Shown: one piece after another, positions 45,694 to 57,589 of the stretch | Layout of the letters: each line of letters starts with the position of its first letter | How positions within the stretch are numbered: position 1 is the stretch's first letter | Source: Basidiobolus meristosporus CBS 931.73 | Lineage: Eukaryota; Basidiobolomycota; Basidiobolomycetes; Basidiobolales; Basidiobolaceae | DNA: 64,000 bases | Direction of reading: 5' to 3' | Assembly: GCA_002104905.1 (NCBI GenBank) | Contig: MCFE01000046.1 | Location: 62,001-126,000 of the forward strand | Notes under the pieces: model-generated | Seen by the model: only the letters and a program-made list of their open reading frames with translations | Database searches by the model: none | Told to the model about the DNA's origin: nothing | Program-made: the position numbers and the translations under genes

Positions 45694-46526
45694 AGCAACG
45701 GATTTGGATACTTATACAGCAGTATATTGGCATCAACCTGGTCTTATATGAAATATATTTGAAAACTAATGTGATTGTTGAATTTTCCATATATTATGCA
45801 TGATGCATCTTGGATCACATTGACACAAATCAGATCACATCAATCGCAGATTTCCTATTTGATTATAGACCTATGATTAAAGCATCAATAAAAGTACCAA
45901 GGCATTGTTTGCGGATGATTTTTGCAAAATAATGATGGGATACATGGCAATTGATGGAGATTTAACCATAATGTATTAAAAATCAGGTAAATAATGCGGA
46001 TTGCGCCAAATTGATTCAAACCGCCTTTATACAATCATCCACCAATTTTAATATGACTTACTCATATGAATGGTCTTTTCTCATCAATCCCATCACTACC
46101 ACTGGATTTCCTTTTGACACACTAGAGGAGATCTATTCCAAGTACTGTGGACCATCAACCCCAATCTACTCAAGGAGATCTCTTGTCAAGCTTCTCTGCA
46201 ATTACAAGAACTATTGCCCTACAAGGTTTCATCCCACCATCCATGGCAACAAAAGTCCTAGAAGCTTTCATTCCCAGCTGACAGCCATGGAGAACTACCT
46301 TGCAGGGGGTATGAATGACTTAGAGCAAGCTTGGAATACTAGGTTCAGAAGCTCCAATAGACTTCCATATCCCAGAGTGTTCAGCAACAGGTTCCATATC
46401 AGGAGTATTTTGGATACCTTCCCAGTGAGGATTAACAGACCTTCTAGAGGGCAGAGGCACTTTTATTCTGGCAAGTACAAGGCACACTGTGTGAAGTTTC
46501 AAGCATTGTCTGACATTGAGGGTAAC

Positions 46527-46895
46527 TGTTGCAATTTAAGAAGTGATTTGGATGTAAAGAACTTATCAAGAAATAGTGATAATAGTTGAACTGTTGTTTA
46601 TTCATAAAGAAGCTCAGTATTTATACCTTTGTAGAAGTAATACAGCTGCAACACTAAGTAGGGAGGGTTTCTCAATATTCAGGAGCATTCTGTAACAGTT
46701 TCAGGGTTAGTACATAATGCTTGGTAATAGTGCTAATTTGATCCTGACTATAGGGGAATAATCATAAGATCATATATCTGGAGAAAGTGGCGAAGTTAAG
46801 GCAGTAAATGAGTCCTGCACTGACTAAGACTAGCCTAGAATTGTTAAGTAAATTTTTAGCTGCTGAATGATACCAAATAGTCCAATATTTCAACA
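46527..46895 (-). repeat. 3' LTR of C2a
   Basis: 369 bp. On the + strand it runs TGTTGCAATTTAAG...TATTTCAACA, with perfectly inverted pentamer ends TGTTG/CAACA. Confidence 0.95.
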
Positions 46896-49800
46896 CTCCC
46901 CCTCAACTAAATAATTTCTTAATCCCAATTTCTCTCTAAGGATCTCAAACTGTGGCCTAGCTAGTGGTTTTGTCAATATATCTGCCACCATTTTGTCAGT
47001 TGGGCAGTAAACCAGCTCTACTAAGTTATTTTCTACAGCTTCCCTCACAAAGTGATGCTGTATATCAATGTGCTTAGTTCTGGCATGATTAGTAGGATTT
47101 CTAGCTAATGAAATACAACTTTGATTATCCTTGTAAATACATGTTGGTTCACCTGAATTAAAACCTAAGTCTTTGAATAATTTTTGTAGCCATATAGCCT
47201 CCTTAGTTGCTTGACATGCAGCCATATATTTGGCTTCAGTTGTAGATAGTGCCACAGTTGGTTGTTTCTTGCAATTCCAAGTAATAGCTGCACCAGCATA
47301 AAGAAATACATAGCCTGTGGTAGATCATCTGTCAATCAGATCTCTACCCCAATCTGAATCACTATAACCATCAAATTTTTGCCTATTAGCTGCTCCAGAG
47401 TATTCCAGTACCATATTTATGGTACCTTGTAGATATCTGAAAATCCGCTTAACTGCTGCAATTTGATCTGATCCATAATTCTGCATGAATTGACTGACTA
47501 TTCCAACTGCTACTGCAATATCTGGACGTGTAGACACCATCAAGTACATTAGGCTACCGACCATTGATTGATAGGGAAAGTTTTGGTCCATATTTGAGCC
47601 GTTTTCATCCATAACTGGCTGAGATTTGCTTAATTTCAGGTTATTGTCCATAGGGGTTGCTGCAGGCTTGCAATTTTCCATTTTGAAGCGTCTAAGAATG
47701 TCCCTGATGTACTTAGACTGATTCAGCACAACTTTCTGCGTAGGTATGTCAAATTTGACTTCAATTCCAAGAAAATAGCTCAATTTTCCAAGATCTTTCA
47801 TCTCAAACTTGCTGAAGAGATCTGATTTCGTCTGTTTAAGTGCCTCTTGATCACTTGTAGCTATAATTAGGTCGTCCACATAAAGAACTAGGATGATCAC
47901 ACCCTTTTTGAGCTGTTTCACATATATACTGTGATCTGCAGTGCTACGAGAGAACCCAATTTCCTCTAGATATGTGTCAATCTTGTTATACCATGCTCTG
48001 GGTGCCTGCTTAAGCCCATACAATGATTTTCCAAGTTTGCACACCTTATGGGGGCTTTTTGGATCGGTAAAACCTTCTGGTTGCTCCATATATAATGTTT
48101 CTTGCAAATCCCCATTTAGAAAGGCTGTTTTGACGTCCATTTGGTGTAGATCTAGACTGTGTACAGCTGCCAGGGCTAGAACTGTCCTAATAGAGTTAAA
48201 CTTGGCAACCGGAGCAAATGTTTCCTTAAAGTCTAGTCCCTGGATCTGGGAATAGCCTTTAGCTACCAATCTAGCCTTGTACTTATCAATGGCACCATTT
48301 GAGGTTATCTTGATCTTGTAGAACCATCTACATCCTATTGGCTTTCTCCCATTTGGTAAATCTACCAGTTCCCACGTCTTTGCCTTGATCAGTGATTGGT
48401 ACTCCTTGTGCATGGCTTGTTGCCACTTAGTAGCATCTGGACCTTGCATTGCCTGTTCCAGATTCTGAGGTTTGGCACATAAGGTAAGATAAGCTTCTTC
48501 ATGATCATTGGATGTCTGCCACCAGGATCCAGGGGCATTTCTTATTCTGGTAGATCTCCTAACTGGGATAATCTGTTCTGATCTGGAACTGGTAGAAGTA
48601 TCTTCCATCTCTGGCTGGATTTGGTACGTATCTTCTTCATTTGTGTTGATTGCATCATCAGGCAGCTGGCCAATGATTTCTGTGGCTTTCTGATCTGAAT
48701 TCTCCTCAAATACAACGTCCCTGCTCTTGATCAGCTTCTGAATTTTGCCATCATACACTCTATATCCTTTAGTATCTTCACAATACCCAAGAAAGATCCC
48801 TTTTCTACTCTTTGGTTCCAACTTTGAGCGTTTTTTGTCAGGGATGTGATAAAAAACATCACTGCCAAAGATCCTGAGGTGCTGGAGATCTGGTTTTTTG
48901 CCTGTATATGATTCAAAGGGTGTAGAATCACGTAGTGCCGTTGTTGGGCATCTGTTCTTGATGTATACAGTGGTAGCAACAGATTCAGCCCAAAACTTGT
49001 AGTCCATTCCCTTATCATGTAGCATAGATCTTGCCATCTCTACTATTGTTCTATTTGCACGTTCTGCTACTCCATTTTGCTGTGAAGTATGAGGAACTGT
49101 GGTCTGTTGAAGTATACCAGTAGACAAGCAGTATTTTGCAAACTCCTTTGAGCAGTATTCTCCTCCATTGTCACTTTGTAGTACCTTCAATTTACACCCA
49201 GTTTGTGTTTCTGCCATGTTCTTGAAGTGCTTAAACGTCTCTAAAGCTTCATCCTTTGTTTTGAGGAAGTACACCCATGTATATCTTGTCTTGTCATCAA
49301 TAAACATCATAAAGTATCTCTTGGCTCCAAAGGACAGTGTTCTCATGGGGCCACATATGTCTGAGTGTACAATAGCCAATATTTCGGTGGTATTGATGCC
49401 TTCTGAGCTCTTGAAACGTTGCCTAGCTTGTTTGCCATATGAACATCCCTTACAAACATTCAATTTGATCGGAATTGAGTATTTTAGGCCCAAAACAAGC
49501 TGATTTTTCACCAATTGGCTCATTTTCTGTTCCCCTATGTGTCCTAGCCTCCTATGCCACGTCTCCCAGTTGGTTTCATCAGTTTCAGCAATGTTGACAT
49601 ACTCTGGTACAATGATCTTGCATTGTAACTTGTATATATTGTGATCTCTGATTCCCGAAGCTAATTTTTGTCCATTTTCACTCAATATTGAGCAGCTCAG
49701 CTTAGTAAAAACGAATTTCAGTCCCTGAGTAGTTGCTTTACTGACTGAGAGTAGGTTCTTAGCTATTCCAGGTACATAGAGTACGTCAGTCAGTTTTGCT

Positions 49801-50810
49801 GTTGTTGCCCCTGAGTTATCACTCATATTTAGTTGTATAGACCCACTAGCGGTAGCTTCCAATGCAGAGTTATCTCCCAGATAAACCTTTCTTACGGGAA
49901 TAGTCTTTAAGTTGCTGAACCAATCCTTTATACCACAAATATGCTGTGATGCTCCAGAGTCAATATACCATTCATTACTTCGGTTACTTGCACTCTCTTG
50001 TACAGTGACAAATAACTGTTCATCAGTAGTTATATGGTTTGCCTGCTCTAGTTTCTGTTTTTCGTCTGCTTGTTTCTTCTTGCATTCTCTTGCCCAGTGT
50101 CCTGGCTTCTTACAGTTGTTACAGCAGCCAGGTTTTCTTTGGTTTTGTTGCTTTCCCTTCTTTTCTGTATGCCTTTCTGAACTGAATAAAGCATTATCTT
50201 CAATTTTCTCTGCTTGATCATTACGTCTGAGTTCTTCATGGAGAAGTCTTCCTTTGACATAGTCTAAAGTCAAGTTGTCTTCTCTGCTTTCAAAAGAAAG
50301 TATGAGTGGCTCATACTCGTCTGGTAGGCTGCAAAGCAGACAGAGTATCTTTTCTTCATCATCTACACCAGCATTAATACTGTAAAGTTCTTCTGCAAGT
50401 GTCTCCATTCTGGTAATGAGTTGTAGCATGTCATCATCTGGCTTTTTTCTCATGTTGAAGAACTTTCGTTTCAAATAAAGCTTGCTTGATACCAACTTTG
50501 CTCTAAAGATCTTCTCTAAGGATTCCCATGCTGCTTTGGCAGTATTTGAGGCATGGATTTGTCCAATGAAGGAGTCTTGCACATTGATGCATATTGCATT
50601 GAAGGCCTTTCTCTCCTTCTCTTGAAACTTCTCCACATCTTCTGCTGTTCCTTTGGGCTCAACTTCCTTTCCTGTTACTATGTTCCAAAGCTTTCTTTCC
50701 TCAAGGTGGATCTGCATCTTGATTCTCAAAAGTCTGTAGTTCTTCCCATCAAACCTCTCCTTTACTGGGAAGATGTTGGTATTGCTTTGTTTGCTGGTTG
50801 AAGTCATCAT
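46890..50810 (-). pseudogene. gag-pol: C2a Gag-Pol polyprotein with one premature stop
   Basis: Starts at ATG 50810 and reads 1,161 codons to a TGA at 47325-47327, then in the same frame about 144 more to TAA or equivalent at 46890-46892, just inside the 3' LTR. Gag: FDGKNYRLLRIKMQIHLEER near the N terminus, and a CCHC knuckle CNNCKKPGHWAREC at about 230-243. Protease: WYIDSGASQHICG (about 281-293). Pre-integrase: WHRRLGHIGEQK..CKGCSYGKQ (about 430-480). Integrase core: HSDICGPMR, then QSDNGGEYCS and QQNGVAERANRT (D, D, E). Reverse transcriptase: LYGLKQAPRAWYNK and LYVDDLIIA. RNase H: DGYSDSDWG, the stop, then STTGYVF and LSTTEAKYMA. Copia proteins have an Arg where the TGA stands (RRSTTGYVF), so one C-to-T change in CGA would account for it. 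Confidence 0.93.
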
Positions 50811-50830
50811 TAGAATAGATTAAGGCAATT

Positions 50831-50843
50831 GGGGCTCATAACC
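50831..50843 (-). promoter_or_regulatory. C2a primer-binding site matching initiator tRNA anticodon arm
   Basis: The + strand reads GGGGCTCATAACC directly before the 5' LTR. Twelve bases (GGGCTCATAACC) equal the anticodon-arm sequence of eukaryotic initiator tRNA-Met, with CAT the anticodon. The element RNA therefore carries the complement. Drosophila copia and yeast Ty5 use a half-molecule of this tRNA cut in the anticodon loop. The position and match indicate the same priming here. Confidence 0.75.
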
Positions 50844-51212
50844 TGTTGCAATTTAAGAAGTGATTTGGATGTAAAGAACTTATCAAGAAATAGTGATAAT
50901 AGTTGAACTGTTGTTTATTCATAAAGAAGCTCAGTATTTATACCTTTGTAGAAGTAATACAGCTGCAACACTAAGTAGGGAGGGTTTCTCAATATTCAGG
51001 AGCATTCTGTAACAGTTTCAGGGTTAGTACATAATGCTTGGTAATAGTGCTAATTTGATCCTGACTATAGGGGACTAATCATAAGATCATATATCTGGAG
51101 AAAGTGGCGAAGTTAAGGCAGTAAATGAGTCCTACACTGACTAAGACTAGCCTAGAATTGTTAAGTAAATTTCTAGCTGCTGAATGATACCAAATAGTCC
51201 AATATTTCAGCA
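50844..51212 (-). repeat. 5' LTR of C2a
   Basis: 369 bp. It differs from the 3' LTR at, for example, GGGGACTAATC against GGGGAATAATC and at its last bases (TTTCAGCA against TTTCAACA). Confidence 0.95.
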
Positions 51213-51809
51213 GTAACATCATCTGGTTTAGTAGTCCATTTGCTGGAAGTAGGCATGACAAAGCACTCTGGGTAGAGAATCATCCTGAATTCAGTAGAGG
51301 GGAGAAATGTATGGCAGACTTAGCCTATATAGGAGAGGATTGTCAGAGATTTGGATGTATTACAGCTTATAGGAAGCCAAGGAATGGTGTGCTCAGCAGG
51401 AAGCACAAGCTCTACAATGAGATATTTAATCATTTCCAAGTGAGGGTAGAGCACACATTTGAATGTCTGAAGTGATTTAGCATATTATGAGGTAAATACA
51501 GAGGAAAGTGATATATAGGAGAAAACAGCAGAATGGTAAAATAGTGAAGATACTTATTAATGCACAATATGTTCATACAAGAAGACATCCACTGAGAGAA
51601 ATGTATCTGGTGCATTATGAAGAGTAAATAAAACAAGCAAAGCACTATTTTGAGCAGCATAAGTAAGATTGAGAAAAATTACTAGTAACTGTATTATAGC
51701 ACTGGCATCACGGTAGAAATAATATTGCCAGATGGTGCTGTAGAGTGCCAGGTTGATCTGGAACTGTAGACAGGCAACACTATGTGGCACTATCCAACAG
51801 AAAAAGTCT

Positions 51810-53930
51810 AAAGTGTCCAACTTGTCAGCAATCCAGCACCATTGGGGGAAAACATTTTTCACACTCTGGATATATTCCAGCAATACCCTGTATAAAGAAG
51901 CTCATGCAGCCTAAGAAATACTTTAATGCTATTGAGTACAGCAACCAGTATCAGTCAAGCAAAAATTTATCAGATATATTTGATATCAAACATTGCAAGC
52001 AGCAAAGAAGCCAGGGCTACTTTGAAGGTAAGTATGACCATGCCTTTGCCTTGAATTTGATTGATTTGCATTAGATCAATACTCTACCAGCATATCCTGC
52101 CGGCCACTGAATCTCATCAACCTGAATCTGCCACCTATCTTACATTATCAGAGCCAGAATCTGATGGTAGTCTCACTGGTATCTTGGCCTAAATCACTGT
52201 ACAGCCTGAATAGCTACCTGTATCCATTGCTGGATGAGTCTTGTATGCTTTCCAGCAGAATAACAGTCAGTGGCTGCAATGTAAAAAGATTTGTTTTGTT
52301 GGATAGTGCCACATTGAGCCATGAGTGCCAAATGATGCCATAGTGTGCAAGGAAGGCCAAGTGAGCATATACTTGGCCACAGAGTGTGCAGCACAGCTCT
52401 GCATCTTCATGCAAAGCAGCCCCTGTATTTCACTCATTGTGAAGGAGAAAATCCATTTCTTGACCTTTTTTTTTAGGTGAATATTGTAGAGGATGTGCAA
52501 GTGCACAAAGGGTTGAAGATATGCATCTGGTACTCAATACCCATGGTACTCTGAATCTAGCTCCTGTGGCTTGTTACATGTCACAAAAATGCATGGCAAT
52601 ATCTTAGTTCACTGGTACTATCTGGCACTATATTTGAATATTAGCCCTAAAGTAAGATCAATACAGAGCACTCATAGTGCCACATAGTGCCATGCATTTT
52701 TCTGACATGTAACAAGCCACAGGAGCTAGATTCAGAGTGCCATGGGTACTGAGTACCTGATGCATGTTGTCAGTTCTTCTGTGCTCTTACACATCCTGCA
52801 CAACTCTTATCCACAAAAAAACATCAAAAAGTGGATTTTCTCTTGCCTCATAGGTGAAACACAGGGGCTGCTTTGCATGAAGATGCAGAGCTATGTTTCA
52901 CACTCTGTGGCTAAGTATAGGTTCACTTGGCCTCTCTGGCAAACTATGGCATCATTTGGCACCCATGGCTCAATGTGGCACTATCCAATGGAACAAGTCT
53001 AAAGCATATATTATTATCTGCATTGGAAATACTCCAGCCATTGGCAAGATAGCCAGCTTTTCTGGGCACAATGGATGGTATTGCTGTCAAATGTGTGAGA
53101 TCCAAGGGACTACTCTAAAACTAATACTCATTATTATTACCCAAATACCCACACTAGGTACATAATCTTTCCACAGAGAGAACATACACAAGTCAGCATG
53201 TAGTTGCAGCAAGGTTGGCAAGCTATAAGCTATTTACCAGAATATGGAATAAATTGCAAACCAGAGATATTTAAGATAGGGGGTGTCTGTTGGAGCAAAA
53301 GCTTTTCACAGAGAGCAATGAATTTGCTTTTCAATAATATCCCTATACTGACAACCAAGTGGTACAAAGGGCTTTTCAAGCAAATCAGCCCTTTGAGATA
53401 CCAGAGAAATTAGATAAAATTCTCAAGATATTACAAAGTATTTACTACTATGGGTACTTCTCATGGGTTCCAACCAACATTCATACATATATGCAACAAT
53501 ACAAGTGCAAGGACTGGATGAACTGGATATATATTTATTCAAGTGGCCTTTCAAAGCCATTCCTACCATAAGTACATTGGAAGCATTGGGAGTAATAGGT
53601 GGGCATTATAGGAATATTTATCCAGAAGCAGATCACTAATGGCAACTTGGCACATCAACAGCTTTTGTGCAAAGAGTTCTGACAGGATTTGAGCAGCTAT
53701 ATTACAAACATAAAGCTGAATGCATAGATCTCTGCTGCAACTGTATCCATATGCTACTCCATCTTGCTTGGTGTGTTGAGAATATTGGACCTTACTTCAC
53801 CTTGTGGGAGTTTTCTATGGAGTGGATGTGAGGGGACATAAGAAGACAAGTCAAGTTGCAGGTACTACTCTAACCTAATCCCATCAAGAATATTACCCTC
53901 AAGTCTGTTGTAGTTGGCTCACATTGACAC
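51810..53930 (+). pseudogene. Tnp2/Plavaka-like transposase, longest copy (K4), split by MITE 4
   Basis: Broken frames in the order expected for Tnp2-type transposases of fungal CACTA/Plavaka elements: an early NQYQSSKNLSDIFDIKHCK and YFEGKYDHAFALNLID (51930-52070), NSYLYPLLDESCMLSS-like sequence (52210-52260), MITE 4, then YIIICIGNTPAIGKIASFSG and CCQMCEIQG (53005-53125), and late GPYFTLWEFSMEW (53790-53825). More than ten stops. The catalytic residues could not be assigned. It lies against the right end of DDE-C. Confidence 0.6.
52287..53000. mobile_element. Foldback MITE 4 of the DDE family
   Basis: 714 bp. AGATTTGTTTTGTTGGATAG at the left and ATCCAATGGAACAAGTCT at the right, with arms of about 340 bp around TTAGCCCTAAAGTAAG. 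Target duplication AAA (52284-52286, 53001-53003). The uninterrupted relatives at 1250 and 28872 lack the element. Confidence 0.88.
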
Positions 53931-54120
53931 CCTTTGACAGATGTGCTCAATTCCATACATTCTACTTCCCTATTTTTCTACCACCCTTATTTTAATTTTA
54001 TCCCATTTATCTTAATTGATTGGTACTATCCCATAAGCAGGCTGACTATCATGCCTGCTTACCTATTTCATAGGTTATCTCTCACAATATGCAAGATTAC
54101 TAAATGTAAGTGCTTCTATA
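53931..54120. other. Unassigned sequence
   Basis: Between the Tnp2-like relic and an L3-type LTR. It may include the diverged start of that LTR. Confidence 0.3.
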
Positions 54121-54560
54121 TTAGGCAGGTAGGCACACCAGCACCTGTGACACATGACCAATCCATGTCACCATCCCTACTATTTTCTTACCATATATAT
54201 AAACCCAATGTTACACAGGTCTCAGAGTATTGGCTCCCTATTGGTTGGGTGTGCTGCACCCATTAAAACCTTCTGGCACCTACTTAGAGCATTCTTAGAT
54301 CATTCTGAGGTCTTCAGATTTCTCATTGAGCTTCAGAGCTGCTGGAACACCATGACCATTAATCACTTTGCCAGCAGGGAAAGTATATAAGGGAGGCAAT
54401 CCCTCATCAATAAATAATCATCACTTTTATCAATATACCAATTTGCTTATTAGTGTGAACACTGCTACCTGCTGCTACCTGAATTCCAGCCTTTGACCAC
54501 AGGACACTCCTAGGCAACTGTGCTGACAGCCAACCAAACTTGGAGGCACTACTTGTGAGG
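54121..54560 (+). repeat. L3-family LTR (diverged), 5' of a Ty3 relic
   Basis: Reverse-complement homology with 36850-37330: CCATATATATAAAC, ACACAGGT.TCAGA, AATCACTT.GCCA, AAGTAT.TAAGGG..GCAATCCCTCATCAATAAAT. A TATA box (AGTATATAAGGG, near 54384) precedes AATAAA by about 30 bp. The ends are unclear. Confidence 0.55.
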
Positions 54561-54889
54561 AATACTTGGGGTAGGTATCATTGATTAAATTTGATTCTTT
54601 CCTAAGCTTGTTCTTTACAGCCAAAGATACTTTGCTGTCTTTATAGCTATTGACAACAGCTGCATTCTTATCAAGTCCCTGCTGGTGGAGTTTATAGTTG
54701 TTTTTACTTTTGAAGCTTTAGTACATTGTCATCTCAATGGATGTGTGTAGACACAGAACCCAAGTATTTCTAGCAAGCTTTTGCTAGAGGTTATTGCACC
54801 CAGTGAACATCCCACACACAAAATACTTGAGAAGTGTTGAACATATCTCTCCCTTGAACTTATACACCACCATATATTTGGCACTCAAC
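54561..54889. other. Leader-like spacer before the gag relic
   Basis: No frame. The CCTGCTGGTGGAGTTTA.AGTTGTT sequence recurs in the G1 leader (8450-8475), suggesting a related Ty3 leader. Confidence 0.35.
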
Positions 54890-57118
54890 ATGGGGGTCTC
54901 AAACCAGCTCCTTAGAACCCTACAAGACTTACCCAAAGATCTGATCCATTTTCTACTTATCAAAGAAGAGACTTCCAATATTATGCAACATCAGCATCAA
55001 CCTACCTACCCAGAAAGAATTCTATGTCATTACCACTCTCATATGGTGCCCCAGAGCTTGATGGGAAGAATGTGGAAAGCTTCATATTCAGTGGGAGAAG
55101 CTCCGCAAGATGTGCAGCCTCTCTGAACAAGAAATGGCTGAAGATTTCCCCTACTACTGGACCAATGATATTACCACTAAGCCTCTCAGACAAAGAGACA
55201 TTCTGACTGACTGGGCCTTAATGAAGACATTGCTACAAGTCATGTATGGTAGACCCCAAATATACTATGGAATTGATGATCTTTGATAATTTGGAAGGAC
55301 TGGACTTTCTAAGCTACCGCTTGAAGAGCTCATTCAGCAGTATGAAGACATGGTCAAGCCACTCCTAGAGTCCCAAGCAATAACTGAGTTTACAATGACA
55401 CTTTACCTTCCACAAGGACTTCCCCAGGACTTGGCAAAGAAAGTTGACCTACATGCAGACAAGGAAGACAAGTCTGGCTTTCCATGCATTGTAAAGATGA
55501 AACATATTTTCTAGAGGAAAAACAGACTTCCACCTTCATGAGATTCTTCAAGTCTAATCTACTGGACTAGTTGACCAAGGAGCCAAGGAGTGCTGCTGCT
55601 GACACTCAAACCTATACTACCAACAGTATTGATTAACTTGCTTAACAGCTGCAAAAGCTAGCCCACAAGATTAAAGGCTCAGCTGAAGTAGCTACTGAGA
55701 GCCAAAGACCTTTGCACAGATATTGCATCTGGTGTGATTCTGCTCAGCATGCCAGAAGAGCCTACTCAGTGCTTAGTCAGATACCTGGAGAAGGAACTGA
55801 ACAGGTGATGCTGATGGAATGCTTTCTGACAAGAAAGGAAGAAGGATCCCCACCAAAGAGTAGGGATGAGAGTTCATTTTCAGAAATCCAACTCAGCAAC
55901 CAGATACATTACAGTTAATGCCCCTATTAGGATTCATGGTGTGAGTTGCGGCAGTCCAGACAACAGGTAATACAAAGTTAATGCCTTTGCTCTCAAAAGA
56001 CACCTTCCTGAAGAACCTGCCAAGTCCATTCTCATAAGACCACAATTTGAAGAGCCTGAAGTTGTCATAGACAAGAGGCCTAGTATGCTGCCCACCCAAG
56101 GTCCCTAACTGCACTTTCAGATGGCCTTATGGATGGTCAGCTACTCAAGCTCTTAACTGATTACTGAGAAGCTGTTGAAACAGAGCCTCACTTTGTTGGT
56201 TGGAGAGATCATGAGTGTATCCCCATCTATTAGGAAGACCTTTGAGGAGCAGCTTGGAACAAGACAACAAGCTGTTGAACACATGGATACTCATATAATT
56301 CAGACAAGCCATGAAGGCCACCAAAAGAATCCTGAAAGTACTGGGTAAAAGACCTTTTACTCAGTTGCAACTGCTGTGGTGAAAGGATATATATAGTGAC
56401 CCTGTTGACTGCCATATTGAAATTGATTCAGAGATTTGCTTTATGCTGCAAGACTTTTGGAAGACACTTGGAAGTAAGGAGTTACTCTATGTAGATAAAG
56501 GTACTGGATGGAACATGACTGATGCAAACTCAGGATCTAGTCTACTCTATGGTGTAGTGCACAAGTTCCTTATTGAGGTACAAGAAATCATGGTCTAGCT
56601 TTCCCTCTTTATCTGCCAGAGGCAAACTTTGACCTTCTGCTAGGTAGGCCATGGGAAACCAGTGCTAAGGCCACAACTACCAAATATTTCAATGGGTCAC
56701 TGTGCTACACTATACAGGAATTAGGCCCAGGATTACAGTCAACCTTCTCTGGTGTAACACCCAACAATAAGACAACACATACTGCCTGCCAGAAGATGCA
56801 TCCTGATGTAGAAGAAGACGAGGAGCCAGAAAATATACACCCCAGCTTTTAGAGCTGCTCATTAGGTATACAGGAGCAGGCAGCCATATTTGAACAAAAT
56901 ACAAGACAGTGGAACAAAAGATTATACTATCACTTACACCTTTAACTGATGGATCTTGACCTGTGGATTATATCAGACCACCAGAAGAAACACTTGAAGA
57001 TATATTTCTTATACCTTAGAGACTTAAGCATCTTATTATTGGTGATGGAAACATAACACCTGAAGAGATCTTATCATTTGAAGAAGCCATGAAAAGGCAT
57101 GATAATACTTTCCCATAT
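54890..57118 (+). pseudogene. Ty3-type Gag and protease relic (L3 element)
   Basis: Conceptual translation in shifting frames: an early WALMKTLLQVMYGRPQIYYG and QQYEDMVKPLLESQAITEFT (55215-55400) resembling Gag, a damaged zinc knuckle RYCIWCDSAQHARRAY (55715-55765, last Cys missing), and a protease-like end NFDLLLGRPWETSAKAT (56630-56680). The sequence stops at FPYD near 57117 where DDE-A begins. No RT follows. Heavily decayed. Confidence 0.55.
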
Positions 57119-57589
57119 GATTGACTTGTACCATTGTACTGTGCCAGGGTGCACAGTGCACTCTGCAGATGTTAAGAATGATTGGATGCAATATTGTGGA
57201 TACTAGTAAGTGTGATTGCTCTTAGACAATTTTTCATTATGTGGGATAATCTTGCACACAATGACACAATCTACACAATGAGGTTGTCACAGATGACTGG
57301 GCCAACTGGTAATGTATGCATCATGTCCACAATTGGATATTGTTACTATGATAGGTAAAATCTGGTATTAGGATATGTTTCCTTAATGTTAAAGGAATTA
57401 AACTCATGTCACAGTATAGGCTACACTGATACTTACTATTTTTGTTACCATCACTCAAATTGGGTAGTATGTCAGTGGTTGATTAGTCAAATAGTGTCCT
57501 GAAGCTATCAGCCCCCCATTAGCTCATTGACCAATACACAAGCTGCCAGATTTGCCATCAAATATCCCATTTGTGTATTTGTAGTCAGT

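Larger units (their letters stand above)
46527..51212 (-). mobile_element. Full-length Ty1/copia element C2a, nearly intact
   Basis: 4,686 bp with 369-bp LTRs (46527-46895, 50844-51212) that differ at about four positions, and a 5-bp target duplication GTAAC (46522-46526, 51213-51217). The primer site lies directly after the 5' LTR (50831-50843). The purine tract GAGGGGGAG directly precedes the 3' LTR. A single ~1,306-codon gag-pol frame is broken by one TGA. This is the youngest LTR element in the window by LTR similarity. Confidence 0.95.
46053..51627 (+). pseudogene. DDE-C transposase, split by C2a
   Basis: ATG at 46053 gives MTYSYEWSFLINPITTTGFP and then DTLEEIYSKYCGPST without the frame change seen in DDE-A and DDE-B. 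It runs open to the C2a insertion at 46527 (in ..LSDIEGN). After C2a and the repeated GTAAC (51213-51217) the gene continues (IIWF..PFAGSRHDKALW). The later part has a premature stop and a small frame change near 51470-51500, and ends at TAA 51625-51627. Confidence 0.85.
44151..51809 (+). mobile_element. DDE-C: DDE transposon split by two copia insertions
   Basis: The left end is truncated (homology with DDE-B begins at GGGATCATTACAAAT, about 44158). The right end (51809) reads GGCACTATCCAACAGAAAAAGTCT, a mutated terminus. The partner gene (-) and transposase (+) are in the usual divergent order. It contains a C2 solo LTR (45178-45547, + orientation) and the full-length C2a element (46527-51212, - orientation). 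Confidence 0.85.

Noticed and set aside
47941-50801. Several + strand frames opposite C2a
   Set aside because: They are antisense shadows of the copia gag-pol frame.
50831-50843. Fragment of an initiator tRNA-Met gene
   Set aside because: Only the anticodon-arm stretch is present and it lies exactly at the retrotransposon primer site; no other tRNA parts flank it.
53934-54266. 110-codon + strand frame
   Set aside because: It runs from unassigned sequence into an LTR promoter region and has no support from the other L3 copies.
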